Program-made: the position numbers and the translations under genes
DNA from: Cryobacterium sp. PH31-L1
GTDB taxonomy: Bacteria > Actinomycetota > Actinomycetes > Actinomycetales > Microbacteriaceae
DNA: 64,000 nt
NCBI RefSeq assembly: GCF_030063145.1
Contig: NZ_JASISM010000002.1
Location: forward strand, 372,001-436,000
Reading direction: 5' to 3'
The notes under the pieces: model-generated
Seen by the model: only the letters and a program-made list of their open reading frames with translations
The model's database searches: none
What the model was told of the DNA's origin: nothing
Shown: piece by piece, positions 41,807 to 50,960 of the stretch
How the letters are laid out: each line of letters starts with the position of its first letter
Position numbering within the stretch: the first letter of the stretch is position 1

Positions 41807-41929
41807 CTAGCTCTTGCGGGCCCGAGAAGCGGTCTCTTCAGACTTCGCCTTCTTGTCGGCCCTCTTTTCCTTGAGGGACTTGTCGGCAACCTTCTTGGTT
41901 GCATCCTTTTTCGGTGATTTGTCAGCCAT
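41807..41929 (-). CDS. Lysine-rich micro-protein, 40 residues
   Basis: A 40-residue frame with AAGGAG seven bases before the ATG: MADKSPKKDATKKVADKSLK, then EKRADKKAKSEETASRARKS. About a third of residues are Lys or Arg, with no hydrophobic core, so it is likely disordered and nucleic-acid- or membrane-binding. The clean ribosome binding site and a dedicated terminator downstream argue that it is real although very short. I know of no assigned function. Confidence 0.75.
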   Translation of the reverse strand: MADKSPKKDATKKVADKSLKEKRADKKAKSEETASRARKS

Positions 41930-42119
41930 TGTGTACTCCTTCGCGCCGAGCCGTGGGGCCCCGTCACCTTGAGAATACGCGGGTTTGTCGCAAACGTCAT
42001 CCTGCGCGCGCCGACCGTGCCAGCCGAACCGGCCAACCCGCCGGCAGCCCTGTGCACGACTGCCGGTCTGTCGTATGCTGTCGCTCTACCGAACCCTCCC
42101 TCGTCGAAAGGTCTCCGTC

Positions 42120-42365
42120 ATGAGCCATAGCGCCACCTACCGTGCAGTTCTCTTTGGACCGAACCCGATCGCCGCCGGAACCGAGGTGGAGCTGGAATAC
42201 ATCGACGGTGCCTACCAGGACGTCGTGGTGCTCGAGGCGGTCGAAGATACCGAAACGATCATTCGCACCTACAAGCGCGGTCGTGAGACCGACGAGCCCA
42301 TCCCGTACCGCTTCGTCGAAGAAGACGTCGCCGAAGACGACGGTGAGGCGGACGTTCCCAACTGA
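42120..42365 (+). CDS. Small conserved hypothetical protein, 81 residues
   Basis: An 81-residue acidic protein: ATYRAVLFGPNPIAAGTEVE, then LEYIDGAYQDVVVLEAVEDT and a C-terminal acidic tail (EEDVAEDDGEADVPN). Alternating hydrophobic residues suggest a small beta-barrel followed by a disordered tail. GAAAGG lies before the ATG. I do not recognise a family. It is flanked by divergent and convergent genes, so it is monocistronic, and it ends at a strong hairpin. Confidence 0.7.
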   Translation: MSHSATYRAVLFGPNPIAAGTEVELEYIDGAYQDVVVLEAVEDTETIIRTYKRGRETDEPIPYRFVEEDVAEDDGEADVPN

Positions 42366-42371
42366 CGCGAG

Positions 42372-42403
42372 TGGCGGCATCCGTTTTCAAGCGGATGCCG
42401 CCA
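42372..42403. terminator. Bidirectional terminator from an inverted GCGGATGCC pair
   Basis: Arms TGGCGGCATCCG (42372-42383) and CGGATGCCGCCA (42392-42403) with the loop TTTTCAAG. It lies six bases past the 81-residue gene and five before the convergent ThrE-type gene stop, and can serve both. Confidence 0.8.
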
Positions 42404-42408
42404 CAGCA

Positions 42409-43755
42409 CTAGATGCGCTTGGTGGCGTCGCGGCCGAGCCGCACCGGCAGGGCCATGAGCGGTCCGACGAAGCGGCGCTGCAGGCGGCGGGCCGGACCCC
42501 AGACGATCTGCACGACGTACTGGGATAGCAGCGCGCCGGCAGCGAGCGCCATGGCGATGCCCGCCGCGGTGAGCAGCGAGAGCAGCCCGTTGATGTCGCC
42601 CTCGGAGAGCTTGAGCAGTCCGCGAAACAGCGTGAGCCCCGGAACGAGCGGCACCAGGGCCGTCACCATGATCACGAGCGGGGGAGTGCGCACCATGCGT
42701 GCCGCCATCGCCGCGAGCAGGCCCACACCGAGCGCGCTCGCCGCTGATCCCCAGACCAGACCGAATCCGCCGGCCATGGCAGCCACGAACAAGAACTCGG
42801 CGAGGGCGCCGAGCACACAGATCACCCAGATGGCTCGCCACGGCACCTGCACGGCGAGCGCAAAGCCGATCACGATCACCACGGCCGCCACGAGAAGTAT
42901 CGGCAGCACGGCCAGCGTGACGATCGGGTTCGAGTCGATCTCGAGGGTGAGTCCAAAACGAGCCAGGAACAGCGCCGAACCGGACACCCCGGTGACGAGG
43001 CCGGCCGTGATCAGCAACGCTTCCACGAGCCGGGCGGTGCCGGTGAGATAAAATCCCGACAGCGTGTCGTGCACGGCGCCGAATGTGGTGACCCCGGCCA
43101 GGAGCATGATGATGGCCGCGACGACCACAAGCGAGGGATTCGCGGTGGGGTCGATAACCCGCACGAGCGCGGCGACGAGCGGGCCGATCGCGCCACCGAC
43201 GACGGTCTGGTAAAAGAGCGGAACCTGGCGGTGGTCGAGGGCGGAGGTGACCCAGTCGATGATCCAGGTGGCGATGAACGCGGCAATGATCACCGTTGGA
43301 CCAGCGCCGATCAGCACGGCGGCGCCCGCGCCGACGAGGCTCCAGCCGATGCGCCGCCACTGGCGGGGGACCTGCGGCTTGGAGCTGACGATGGTTGCGA
43401 GCATCTTGCGCGCTTCGGCCACTTCAATCGGTTTCTCGATGATGTCCGCGATCAATTCCGAGGTGGCCGTGAGTTTGGAGTAGTCGAGGGTGCGGTACTT
43501 CACGTTGCGGCTGCGGATGACCGATTCGTGCGTTACCGCGTCTTCCTGCGTAAGGGTGATGGTCGTGTGGGTGATGTTCGCGTCGGTGCCCTTGAGCCCA
43601 TAGGCGCGGGTGAGCCCGATCATGGCGGCGGTCGCGTCTTCCGCACCGGCTCCGGCGGTGAAGATGACCTCGGCGAGTCGCATGGTGAGGTCGAGCACCG
43701 CCCGGGTGTAGCCGGAGTGGTCGAGGGTGATGGCGGTGGTCTTGCTGAAAGTCAT
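42409..43755 (-). CDS. ThrE-type threonine/serine exporter
   Basis: A 448-residue membrane protein. The N-terminal soluble domain (residues about 15-130: AEVIFTAGAGAEDATAAMIG, NVKYRTLDYSKLTATSELI) matches the ThrE N-terminal hydrolase-like domain (PF06738). About ten membrane helices follow, including VPLFYQTVVGGAIGPLVAAL and a C-terminal block with VTALVPLVPGLTLFRGLL, typical of PF12821. It probably exports threonine or serine by proton exchange. It overlaps the upstream acyl-CoA dehydrogenase by four bases, so the two are cotranscribed. Confidence 0.9.
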   Translation of the reverse strand: MTFSKTTAITLDHSGYTRAVLDLTMRLAEVIFTAGAGAEDATAAMIGLTRAYGLKGTDANITHTTITLTQEDAVTHESVIRSRNVKYRTLDYSKLTATSELIADIIEKPIEVAEARKMLATIVSSKPQVPRQWRRIGWSLVGAGAAVLIGAGPTVIIAAFIATWIIDWVTSALDHRQVPLFYQTVVGGAIGPLVAALVRVIDPTANPSLVVVAAIIMLLAGVTTFGAVHDTLSGFYLTGTARLVEALLITAGLVTGVSGSALFLARFGLTLEIDSNPIVTLAVLPILLVAAVVIVIGFALAVQVPWRAIWVICVLGALAEFLFVAAMAGGFGLVWGSAASALGVGLLAAMAARMVRTPPLVIMVTALVPLVPGLTLFRGLLKLSEGDINGLLSLLTAAGIAMALAAGALLSQYVVQIVWGPARRLQRRFVGPLMALPVRLGRDATKRI

Positions 43756-44975
43756 GAGGTGTGCAGATCAATCGGGCCGAGAACGGATGCTGCGGCGGTG
43801 GCGTGCGCGGAATCCGCGTCGGAGGGGTGGAAGAAACCGGCGAGCACGTCGCGGTAGAGCCGGGCGAGTTCGGAGGACGCGCTATAGGCCCGGCCGCCCG
43901 CGACCTGCACGGCGGTGTCCACGACGAATTTGGCGTTCTGGGTGGCGCGGTATTTGAGTCCGGACAGTTGGGCGAACCAGGCCGGGCCGACCATGACGGA
44001 CAGCTCGTCGACCGCGCGGGCGAGGGCGTCGATTTGCGGGTAAATGCCGTCCATCGCGATGACGAGGTCACCGACCCGCCAGCGCGCCACCGGATCCTGG
44101 GCGTGCGAGCGACCATCGTTTTTCAGCGAGGTGCGCGCATGTGCGCCTTGGACGGCGAGTTCGAGCGCGCGCTGGCCGATTCCGGTGTACACCGCTGAGA
44201 GCAGGATCTCGAAGTTGGCGAAGATGCCGGCCACGAGCGGGTCGCCGTTCGGGCCCACCGGCAGCCGCCGCACGACCCGGTCCGGGCGGGCCAGCGCCCC
44301 GTCGAGCACCGTGCTCTGGCTCTGGCTGGCTCGCATACCGAGCGTGTTCCAGTCATCCTTCGAATGGATGCCGATGTCAGCCCGGTCGAGAAAAGCCCAG
44401 ACGATCGCCGGGTGCGCCGGGTCTGACGAGTCGAGTCCCAGGGTGCCGAGCCGGGTCCAGGCCGGGGACAGGGAGGTGAAAACCTTGGTGCCGGTGAACC
44501 GGTAGCCGCCGTCGGGGGTGGGGCGGGCATCCGTTTGGGAACCGAACAGAACCAGGTCGTTGCCGGGTTCGCTCACGCCGAAGCCGAAGATCTCGCCCCG
44601 GCCGGCCTCCTCGAGCAGAAAATCGAGGGAGTGGTCGCCCTGGGCGTGCAGGCTCGCGGCGACGCCGGTCCAGACCAGGTGCATGTTCACGGCGAGGGCG
44701 GTGGCCGGGGCATGCGCGGCGAGCCGGGTTTGCTGGTGCACGGTCTGCTGCAGGGTGAGTCCGAACCCGCCGAATTCGGTCGGCACGAGGGCGCGCAGGT
44801 AGCCGGCGGCGACGAGCTCTGCGAGGTCTTCGGTGAAGAACGCGTTGGCCTGGTCGTACCCGGCAGCCCGCGAGCGGATGCCCGCCAGCAGCTCGGCAGA
44901 CAGCAGCGGTTCGTCGCTGGAGGGTACAAAAACGGGCGCCACGGGCAGGGCTATCGCAGGGAGAAACTCGGTCAC
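43752..44975 (-). CDS. Acyl-CoA dehydrogenase family protein
   Basis: A 407-residue flavoprotein. LRALVPTEFGGFGLTLQQTV is the N-terminal helix signature, FGFGVSEPGNDLVLFGSQTD and TGTKVFTSLSPAWTRLGTLG form the middle sheet, and the C-terminal bundle has QVAGGRAYSASSELARLYRD with a terminal HPSDADSAH. This C-terminal pattern (GG.AY...L.R..RD) is seen in the DszC/HpaB-like monooxygenase branch as well as in dehydrogenases, and the usual catalytic Glu is not evident. Reaction undecided. It starts the unit that includes the ThrE-type gene. Confidence 0.8.
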   Translation of the reverse strand: MTEFLPAIALPVAPVFVPSSDEPLLSAELLAGIRSRAAGYDQANAFFTEDLAELVAAGYLRALVPTEFGGFGLTLQQTVHQQTRLAAHAPATALAVNMHLVWTGVAASLHAQGDHSLDFLLEEAGRGEIFGFGVSEPGNDLVLFGSQTDARPTPDGGYRFTGTKVFTSLSPAWTRLGTLGLDSSDPAHPAIVWAFLDRADIGIHSKDDWNTLGMRASQSQSTVLDGALARPDRVVRRLPVGPNGDPLVAGIFANFEILLSAVYTGIGQRALELAVQGAHARTSLKNDGRSHAQDPVARWRVGDLVIAMDGIYPQIDALARAVDELSVMVGPAWFAQLSGLKYRATQNAKFVVDTAVQVAGGRAYSASSELARLYRDVLAGFFHPSDADSAHATAAASVLGPIDLHTS

Positions 44976-44984
44976 AGGTCAAGC

Positions 44985-45842
44985 CTATGCAGCCTTGCGA
45001 CGCCGCGCGAACATGCGCACGATCAGAAGCACAATTGTCCCCACAATCGCCAGCGCGACCAGCCAGGGCAGGGCAACTCCGAGGCCGACCAACAGGCCGC
45101 CGAGGGCGGTCACGAGGGCGGTCCAGCCGGCGATGACTCCGCTCCAGAAGGTGTCGGGACCGCTCGCCGCGACAGTGCCCTCCGCGACCAATTCGAGCTG
45201 CACGGTGGAGTAGTCGATCTGGTCGGCGAGATAGTCACGCTGGGACTGCAGACTTTCCAGCTCACTCTGCCGGCTGGACAGAGCACTTTCAATGCTGATC
45301 AGGTCGGCCGTGGTGGTGGCCGACGCCATCAGCGCGAGCAGCCGGTCGACCGAGGTGGTCAGCGCGGTGATGCGGGCGTCGAGGTCCTGGCTCTGCTGGG
45401 TCACGTCCTGCGCGGTGAGCGTGACGAAGTTGAGGGTTCCGAGGCTTTTCAGCTCTTTGAGGGTGTGGTCGAGTTCGTCGGACGGAATGCGCAGGGTCAG
45501 GTTGGCGCTGGCCGGCTGCACGTCGGTGGCCGGGTTTTCGCTGCGGCTGTCGACCCGGCCGCCGGCCTGTTCCGTGATCGTGACGGCCGAGTCGCTCGCT
45601 TTCACCGGGTCGGTGGCGGTGATTGAGAGGGATCCGGTGGTGATGACATCGCGGCTGGAGGTGTTCACGTCGCCGGTGGTGCCGGTGACGAGGTCTGAAG
45701 CCTTGTCGCCCTGCTCGGGAGCGCCCCCGCCGGACACGCTGCCTGACGAATCGCCGCTCACCGAGCTGCCGCTGTTTGTCGTGCATCCCGCCAGCAGTAG
45801 AGCCGTCAGAAGAACTGTGATCACACCCCAAGTTCGTCTCAT
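44985..45842 (-). CDS. DUF4349 lipoprotein
   Basis: A 285-residue surface protein. The N-terminal signal has lipobox LLLAGC (Cys near residue 20), then a Ser/Gly-rich linker. The DUF4349 core has VITTGSLSITATDPVKASDS, RVDSRSENPATD and LTLRIPSDELDHTLKELKSL, a coiled coil at about 150-205 (SSRQSELESLQSQRDYLADQ), and a C-terminal membrane helix with a basic end (RMFARRRKAA). The protein is thus anchored at both ends, with the coiled coil outside. Function is unknown. It lies 9 bases before the dehydrogenase gene on the same strand. Confidence 0.88.
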   Translation of the reverse strand: MRRTWGVITVLLTALLLAGCTTNSGSSVSGDSSGSVSGGGAPEQGDKASDLVTGTTGDVNTSSRDVITTGSLSITATDPVKASDSAVTITEQAGGRVDSRSENPATDVQPASANLTLRIPSDELDHTLKELKSLGTLNFVTLTAQDVTQQSQDLDARITALTTSVDRLLALMASATTTADLISIESALSSRQSELESLQSQRDYLADQIDYSTVQLELVAEGTVAASGPDTFWSGVIAGWTALVTALGGLLVGLGVALPWLVALAIVGTIVLLIVRMFARRRKAA

Positions 45843-45983
45843 GCCTCACTGTATGGGCGCGCCGACGCCCGGGACTGGAGGCAGTCTGGGAGTCGGATCA
45901 CAATTGGGACTCGGTGTCTGTCCCCCGAAGTAAGGTCGTGGGGTCGGCGGTTCAGCCCGACTCGTAACGACCAGGAGGACGAC

Positions 45984-46205
45984 ATGGGATTCATTGACGA
46001 TGCCAAGGATGCACTTGACGCCACCGGCAAGAAGATCGGCCGGGCGGTGGATGACACCAAGGACCGCATCGAAGACAAGGCCGACGAGGTCAAAGCCGAC
46101 GCCAAGGTGAAAAAGGCTGAGGGCGACGTGAAGCACGCCGAGGCCGAGCGCAATGCCACCGAGGCCAAGAATGACTTCAAGGCCACCCTGCGCGACGATA
46201 ATTAG
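45984..46205 (+). CDS. Small charged helical protein (CsbD-like composition)
   Basis: A 73-residue protein that is almost all charged amphipathic helix: MGFIDDAKDALDATGKKIGR, then DDTKDRIEDKADEVKADAKV and KKAEGDVKHAEAERNATEAK. The heptad-like A/K/D/E repeats recall late-embryogenesis-abundant or CsbD stress proteins, but I cannot prove either. AGGAGG precedes the ATG at good spacing. The alpha/beta hydrolase begins two bases after its stop, so the two are translationally coupled. Confidence 0.78.
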   Translation: MGFIDDAKDALDATGKKIGRAVDDTKDRIEDKADEVKADAKVKKAEGDVKHAEAERNATEAKNDFKATLRDDN

Positions 46206-46207
46206 AT

Positions 46208-47047
46208 ATGACCTGGTGGGTGGAGCGGATGCGCAGAGCGCGTCGGCCCCGCCCGCCGCTTTTGCACGTCGCAACGGATGCCGGCAGCGGCCCGGTGGTC
46301 ATTCTCGTGCACGGCATCGCGTCGTCGTCGGTCACCTTCTACGAGGTGATCCCCATGCTGACGCCGAATCACCGGGTGATCGCGGTCGACATTCTGGGGT
46401 TCGGCCAGTCGCCGCAGCCGGTCGGGTGCGAGTACCGGCTGGAGGATCATGTCGGGGCCCTGGCCGCGACCATCCGCGCGTTGAAGCTGCGAGAACCGTT
46501 CGTGATGGTTGGGCATTCGCTGGGCAGCCTGATCAGCACCCGTTACGCGGCCATGGAACGGCACGGTCGGTTCTGGGCAGCGTGGCGCCGGTTGGCCGGC
46601 CGCGGACCGGTCTCCCGCCTGCTGCTGGTGGGGCCGCCGGTGTATCTGACGCCGAGTGATATCGGCGATCCGCGGGTGCGGTCCAGGGTGAGCGCGTACC
46701 TGCGTGCCTACGATTTTCTGCGCGCCAACAAGGAGTTCACGCTCGCCAATGCCGCGATCATGTCGCGCCTGCTGCCGAAGGGCATCTTCGAGCTGTCCGA
46801 GAAAACGTGGACACCGTTCATCAAATCGATGGAGCACTGCATTGAATCGCAGACCGTGGTGAGCGACATCGCGAGCCTCACCGTGCCGGTCGATGTGATC
46901 TACGGGGCGCTCGACGCGTTCATCGCGCAGGGCAGCATGACCGTGATCGAACGGATGCGCCACGTCACCATGCACCGCGTCGAGGCCAACGACCACATCA
47001 TTCGGAAGCGCCTCGCTCGGGTGCTGGTGAAGGTCATCGACGGCTAG
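46208..47047 (+). CDS. Alpha/beta hydrolase
   Basis: A 279-residue hydrolase. [20 protein letters not shown] gives the oxyanion-hole HG motif, [12 protein letters not shown] follows, the nucleophile elbow is [10 protein letters not shown] (Ser), the acid is probably in GALDAFI, and the His is in EANDHIIRK. It is of the general esterase/lipase or meta-cleavage-product hydrolase fold. There is no signal peptide. It follows the helical small protein directly and is convergent with an SDR gene (stop codons overlap by four bases). Confidence 0.87.
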   Translation: MTWWVERMRRARRPRPPLLHVATDAGSGPVVILVHGIASSSVTFYEVIPMLTPNHRVIAVDILGFGQSPQPVGCEYRLEDHVGALAATIRALKLREPFVMVGHSLGSLISTRYAAMERHGRFWAAWRRLAGRGPVSRLLLVGPPVYLTPSDIGDPRVRSRVSAYLRAYDFLRANKEFTLANAAIMSRLLPKGIFELSEKTWTPFIKSMEHCIESQTVVSDIASLTVPVDVIYGALDAFIAQGSMTVIERMRHVTMHRVEANDHIIRKRLARVLVKVIDG

Positions 47048-47997
47048 ACGGCCGGGAAAGAAACTCCGGTGAGCTCCTCGGAGAGGGACCAGAGGCGGCG
47101 GGCATCCGCTTCGTCGAGGGAGCGCGGGGGCAGTTTGGCTGGCGCAGGACTGCCGGTGAGTTCGCCGAATCCGCCGGGGCCGTAGTAGCCGCCGCCGGCC
47201 GCGGCCGGGCTCGTCGCCGCGTAGAGTGCGGGCAGGATTCCCTGCTCGATCTGCTGCCACAGCCAGCCGATGCGGTGGGTGGCTTCGTTCACGGCGAGGA
47301 AGACCTTCGCCGACGCGCCGTTGTGCGTGGGGCCGGTGATCTGCAGGTTTGTGACGGTCGCGCCGGGGTGTGCTGCGATGCTGCGCACTCCCCAGCCCGC
47401 GGCGATGCTGCGCCGGTTGAGTTCGCGCGCGAACATGAGCGTCGCCAGTTTCGAGAGCCCGTAGGCGCGGTGCGCGCGGTAGCGCAGGCTCTGCAGATCG
47501 TTGAAATCGAGGCGTCCGGTTCGGGCGATCAGGCTGGAGAGGCTCACGACCCGGCTGGTTCCGGCGGCTCGCAACAGCGGAAGCAGGTGCGCGGTGAGCG
47601 CGAAATGGCCGAGGTGGTTGGTGCCGAACTGCAGCTCGAACCCGTCTTCCGTCTCGTCGCGCACGGGTGGCATCATGAGGCCGGCGTTGTTGAGCAGGAT
47701 GTCGATCGGGCGCCCCTCGCGGGTGAGCTCCTCGCCGAGCCCGGCGACGCTCGACAGTGAGGCCAGATCCAGATGACGGATGCTGAGGGTCGCGTCGGGG
47801 TTCTGGTCTGTGAGCCGTTTGATGGCCGCGCTGCCCTTCTCCTCGTCGCGCACGGCGAGGATGACCTCGGCGCCGGCCCGGGCGAGGCGGCCGGTGAGAC
47901 CGAATCCGAGGCCGCTGTTGGCGCCGGTGACGACGGCGAGTTTGCCGCGCAGGTCGGGGACCTGAATGTCGGGAGTGGTTGCGTCGGTCTTCGTCAT
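47044..47997 (-). CDS. Short-chain dehydrogenase/reductase (retinol dehydrogenase-like)
   Basis: A 317-residue SDR. It has [18 protein letters not shown] (TGxxxGxG), [28 protein letters not shown], the catalytic Ser in [11 protein letters not shown] and YxxxK in [10 protein letters not shown]. The C-terminal 60 residues extend beyond the basic fold as in the WW-oxidoreductase/retinol-dehydrogenase-like class. Probably NADP-dependent. The ATG at 47997 has GGGAG upstream; an 18-codon N-terminal extension is open but unsupported. Substrate unknown. Confidence 0.87.
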   Translation of the reverse strand: MTKTDATTPDIQVPDLRGKLAVVTGANSGLGFGLTGRLARAGAEVILAVRDEEKGSAAIKRLTDQNPDATLSIRHLDLASLSSVAGLGEELTREGRPIDILLNNAGLMMPPVRDETEDGFELQFGTNHLGHFALTAHLLPLLRAAGTSRVVSLSSLIARTGRLDFNDLQSLRYRAHRAYGLSKLATLMFARELNRRSIAAGWGVRSIAAHPGATVTNLQITGPTHNGASAKVFLAVNEATHRIGWLWQQIEQGILPALYAATSPAAAGGGYYGPGGFGELTGSPAPAKLPPRSLDEADARRLWSLSEELTGVSFPAV

Positions 47998-48119
47998 GGG
48001 TCTCCCGTTGTCGTGGTGCTCTATTGAACCCGTTCGGGCGGGGGAAGTCACGCGGCGCCCGCGGTGCCCGGCAGATTCACGGGTGGCCGCGGATTCTGTG
48101 CCAGTGACCGCTGCACTTT

Positions 48120-48142
48120 CGGACGGGCCCGGGCCCCGTCCG
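48120..48142. repeat. GGGCCC-core hairpin
   Basis: A near-perfect inverted repeat, CGGACGGGCCC facing GGGCCCCGTCCG, in the 175-base gap between the SDR start and the nucleoside hydrolase stop. It may be the hydrolase terminator. Its core resembles the palindromes at 49148 and 51246. Confidence 0.5.
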
Positions 48143-48172
48143 TCTTGCCGGGCACCCTGCAGGGCGGCGCGG

Positions 48173-49123
48173 CTAGCCCTGGGGCGGGTCGCCGATGCGC
48201 TCGAGGGCGTCGATGATGAGCGCCCAGAACTTCTCGTGGTCGAGGTCCACGGCCACCTGCGTGGTGCAATCCAGCGGGGCCGGCGCGCGAAAGTCGGCCA
48301 CGGTCATGCCGAGCGTGAGGGTGCCGGCGAGTTCCACGTCGAGGGGAGCCTTCCGCACGGTGATCACGCTCGGGTCGATCACGTAGGCGACCGCGCACGG
48401 GTCGTGCACCGGCGGATAGTCGAAACCCTGGGCATCGTTGTAGGTCTCGGCGAAGAAGGCCAGCAGCTCGCCGACGAACCGGGCCGGCGCCGTGCCGACG
48501 GCGGCGATGCGGGCGACGATGTCGGGGGTGGCGAGGGCCTGGTGGGTCAGGTCGAGGCCGATCATGGTCAGCGGCCACTTCTCGTTGAAGACGATGTGGG
48601 CGGCTTCGGGATCGATGACAATGTTGAACTCGGCCGTGGCCGACCAGTTGCCCACGTGATAGCCGCCGCCCATCAGCACGACCTGCTTGACCCGCTCGAC
48701 GATGCGGGGCTCTTTGCGGGCGGCGAGGGCGATGTTGGTCAACGCGCCGGTGGGCACGAGGGTGATCTCGCCGGGCTCGTGCGCCATGACCGTGTCGATG
48801 ATGAGGTCGATGGCGTGCCGGGTGTCGAGCTCGAGCGTCGGTTCGGGCAGCACCGGGCCGTCGAGGCCGGACTCGCCGTGAATCGACGGGGCCGTTTCAA
48901 TCTGCCGAACCAGCGGGCGCGGGCATCCGGCGGCAAATGGCACGCCGGTGATGCCGGCCACGCGGGCGACGGACAGGGCATTGCGGGTGACCTTGGCGAG
49001 CGTCTGGTTGCCCATCACCGTGGTCACGGCGACGAGTTCGATGTTCGGATTGCCGTGGGCGAGCAGCAGCGCGATCGCATCGTCGTGGCCGGGGTCGCAG
49101 TCGAGAATGATTTTGGTGGGCAC
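48173..49123 (-). CDS. Inosine/uridine-preferring nucleoside hydrolase
   Basis: A 316-residue hydrolase. The N-terminal calcium-binding [15 protein letters not shown] is diagnostic; [51 protein letters not shown] and [13 protein letters not shown] follow in family order. It cleaves nucleosides to base and ribose. Four other nucleoside-metabolism genes lie within 6 kb (adenosine deaminase, mutase, PNP and PTS components), marking a salvage region. It is divergent from adenosine deaminase with a repeat element between them. Confidence 0.92.
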   Translation of the reverse strand: MPTKIILDCDPGHDDAIALLLAHGNPNIELVAVTTVMGNQTLAKVTRNALSVARVAGITGVPFAAGCPRPLVRQIETAPSIHGESGLDGPVLPEPTLELDTRHAIDLIIDTVMAHEPGEITLVPTGALTNIALAARKEPRIVERVKQVVLMGGGYHVGNWSATAEFNIVIDPEAAHIVFNEKWPLTMIGLDLTHQALATPDIVARIAAVGTAPARFVGELLAFFAETYNDAQGFDYPPVHDPCAVAYVIDPSVITVRKAPLDVELAGTLTLGMTVADFRAPAPLDCTTQVAVDLDHEKFWALIIDALERIGDPPQG

Positions 49124-49147
49124 AGCTCAGGGTACGTGGTCCTGCTC

Positions 49148-49212
49148 TTTCCGGGCCCGGGCCCGGAAACTGGGACCACGGTAGATCATGGCCCCGGTTG
49201 CCGAAGGTGGGC
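49148..49212. repeat. Dispersed GGGCCC palindrome element, copy 1
   Basis: A perfect 22-base palindrome (TTTCCGGGCCC mirrored) at 49148-49169 is followed by GGGACCACGGTAGATCATGG and CCCCGGTTGCCGAAGGTGGG. The same palindrome and a similar tail (GGGCCCAGG, GATCATGG, CCCGGTT, AAGGTGGGC) occur at 51246-51311. It lies in the divergent promoter region between nucleoside hydrolase and adenosine deaminase. Confidence 0.75.
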
Positions 49213-49352
49213 ACTGCGCGTGCGGGCAGAGGCAGCGACGCGCGCTGCGGCATCCACTCGCCGCATTTCTCATCGTCCGTCCAGAGCGCCTCCGATAAGC
49301 TGGGCGCGCGGTTGTAGTTCACATCCGCCCCCGTACCGAGGAGCTTGTTCGT

Positions 49353-50471
49353 ATGACTTTGATCGAGGAATTCCTCATGCCCGGCGGCGGCACGAGCATC
49401 AACACCCTGCCCAAGGTTTCGCTGCACGACCACCTCGACGGCGGCCTGCGACCGCAGTCCATCATCGAGCTGGCCGACTCCATCGGATTCGTGCTTCCGA
49501 CAACGGATGCCGACGCCCTCGGCGAGTGGTTCTCCGACCAGTCCAACGCCGGCTCGCTCGTGGAATACCTGAAGACCTTCGACGTCACGACGGCGGTCAT
49601 GCAGACCCGCGAGGGCCTCAGCCGTGTTGCCCGCGAATTCGTTGAGGACCTCGCCGATGACGGCGTCATCTACGGCGAGATCCGCTGGGCTCCCGAGCAG
49701 CACCTGGCCCGCGGCCTCACCCTCAACGAGGTCGTCGAAGCCGTGCAGGACGGCATCGAGGCCGGCATCGAGAACGTCGAGCAGTCGGGCCGCAGCATCC
49801 GCATCGGCCAGCTCATCACCGCCATGCGCCACGCCAACCGCGGCCTCGAGATCGCCGAACTCGCCGTGCGCTACCGCTTCGACGGCGTCGTCGGCTTCGA
49901 CATTGCCGGCGCCGAGGCCGGCTTCCCGGCCGGAAACCACCGCGCAGCCTTCGACCTGCTGGCCCGTGAGTTCATGCCGGTCACCGTGCACGCCGGCGAG
50001 GCCGACGGGCTCGACAGCATCCGCGGCGCCCTGTTCGACGGCCGCGCACTGCGTCTCGGCCACGGCGTGCGCCTCGCCGAAGACGTCACCATCGAACGTC
50101 AGGACGACGACAACACCTTCGTCACCCTCGGCCCGGTGGCCCAGTGGGTGCGCGACCGCGAGATCACGCTCGAGCTGAGCCCCTCCTCGAACCTGCAGAC
50201 CGGAGCGGTCGCCGCCTGGGGCGAGGAGCTATTCGACCACCCGTTCGACCTGCTCTACCAGCTCGGCTTCAAGGTCACCGTCAACACCGACAATCGTCTG
50301 ATGAGCGACACCACCCTCACCCAGGAGCTCGCCCTGCTCTCGGATGCCTTCGGTTACGACCTCGGCGACCTCGAGACGTTCCAGCTCAACGCGGCCCACG
50401 CCGCGTTCCTGCCGCTGGAAGACCGCGAAGAGCTCGTGGAAGCCATCGAAGCCGGTTTCGGCGACGCCTGA
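49353..50471 (+). CDS. add: Adenosine deaminase
   Basis: A 372-residue enzyme that deaminates adenosine/deoxyadenosine to inosine. The zinc-binding HDHLDGG opens the barrel (residues about 25-31). FDIAGAEAGFPAGNH, the catalytic VTVHAGEADG (His, Glu), LGHGVRL and NTDNRLMSDT (Asp) complete the site in the usual order, and LSPSSNLQTGAV is conserved. The ATG at 49353 is the first plausible start. Two PTS component genes follow on the same strand, 45 bases downstream. Confidence 0.92.
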   Translation: MTLIEEFLMPGGGTSINTLPKVSLHDHLDGGLRPQSIIELADSIGFVLPTTDADALGEWFSDQSNAGSLVEYLKTFDVTTAVMQTREGLSRVAREFVEDLADDGVIYGEIRWAPEQHLARGLTLNEVVEAVQDGIEAGIENVEQSGRSIRIGQLITAMRHANRGLEIAELAVRYRFDGVVGFDIAGAEAGFPAGNHRAAFDLLAREFMPVTVHAGEADGLDSIRGALFDGRALRLGHGVRLAEDVTIERQDDDNTFVTLGPVAQWVRDREITLELSPSSNLQTGAVAAWGEELFDHPFDLLYQLGFKVTVNTDNRLMSDTTLTQELALLSDAFGYDLGDLETFQLNAAHAAFLPLEDREELVEAIEAGFGDA

Positions 50472-50516
50472 GACCGGCCGCCCGAGCCCGCACCAGCCGC
50501 TCAACCGAAAGTGATC

Positions 50517-50960
50517 ATGCCACTCCCTCACCTCCCGCTTGACGCCATCACCATTGGCGCGAACGCTGACGACTGGCCGGCCGCCATCACGGCGGCCGGT
50601 GACGCCCTCGTGCGTTCCGGCGCCGCGACATCCGCTTATACCGAGCGCATGATCGCGGTGATTCGCGAATTCGGCGCCTACATCGTGATCGCGCCGGGCC
50701 TGGCGCTCGCGCATGCACGCCCGGGAGCGGATGTTCTCACCGACGGACTCTGCGTCGTCACCCTGGCTGATCCGGTCGCCTTCGGGCATCCGCACAACGA
50801 CCCGGTCAGCGTGATCGTCGGCCTGGCCGTGACCGGCGCCGACGATCACCTGCAGTTCGTCGCCGAACTCGCCAACGTTTTCAACGACCCGACGGTGATT
50901 CCGGCCCTCGCCGGCGCGACCACCGCCGAGTTCGTGCAGAGTGTGTTCGGTCAGTCATGA
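50517..50960 (+). CDS. PTS sugar transporter subunit IIA (mannitol/ascorbate type)
   Basis: A 147-residue EIIA. The phosphorylated His is in APGLALAHARPG, and GLCVVTLADPVAFGHPHNDPVS follows as in the ascorbate/galactitol class. It accepts phosphate from HPr and passes it to EIIB. The stop overlaps the IIB start (ATGA), so the pair is coupled. The usual partner EIIC permease is not in the window, and the gene on the far side is adenosine deaminase. Confidence 0.88.
   Translation: MPLPHLPLDAITIGANADDWPAAITAAGDALVRSGAATSAYTERMIAVIREFGAYIVIAPGLALAHARPGADVLTDGLCVVTLADPVAFGHPHNDPVSVIVGLAVTGADDHLQFVAELANVFNDPTVIPALAGATTAEFVQSVFGQS

Noticed and set aside
47966..49645. A 559-codon plus-strand frame across the nucleoside hydrolase
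   Set aside because: Antisense shadow; the minus strand carries DCDPGHDDA and the rest of the nucleoside hydrolase.
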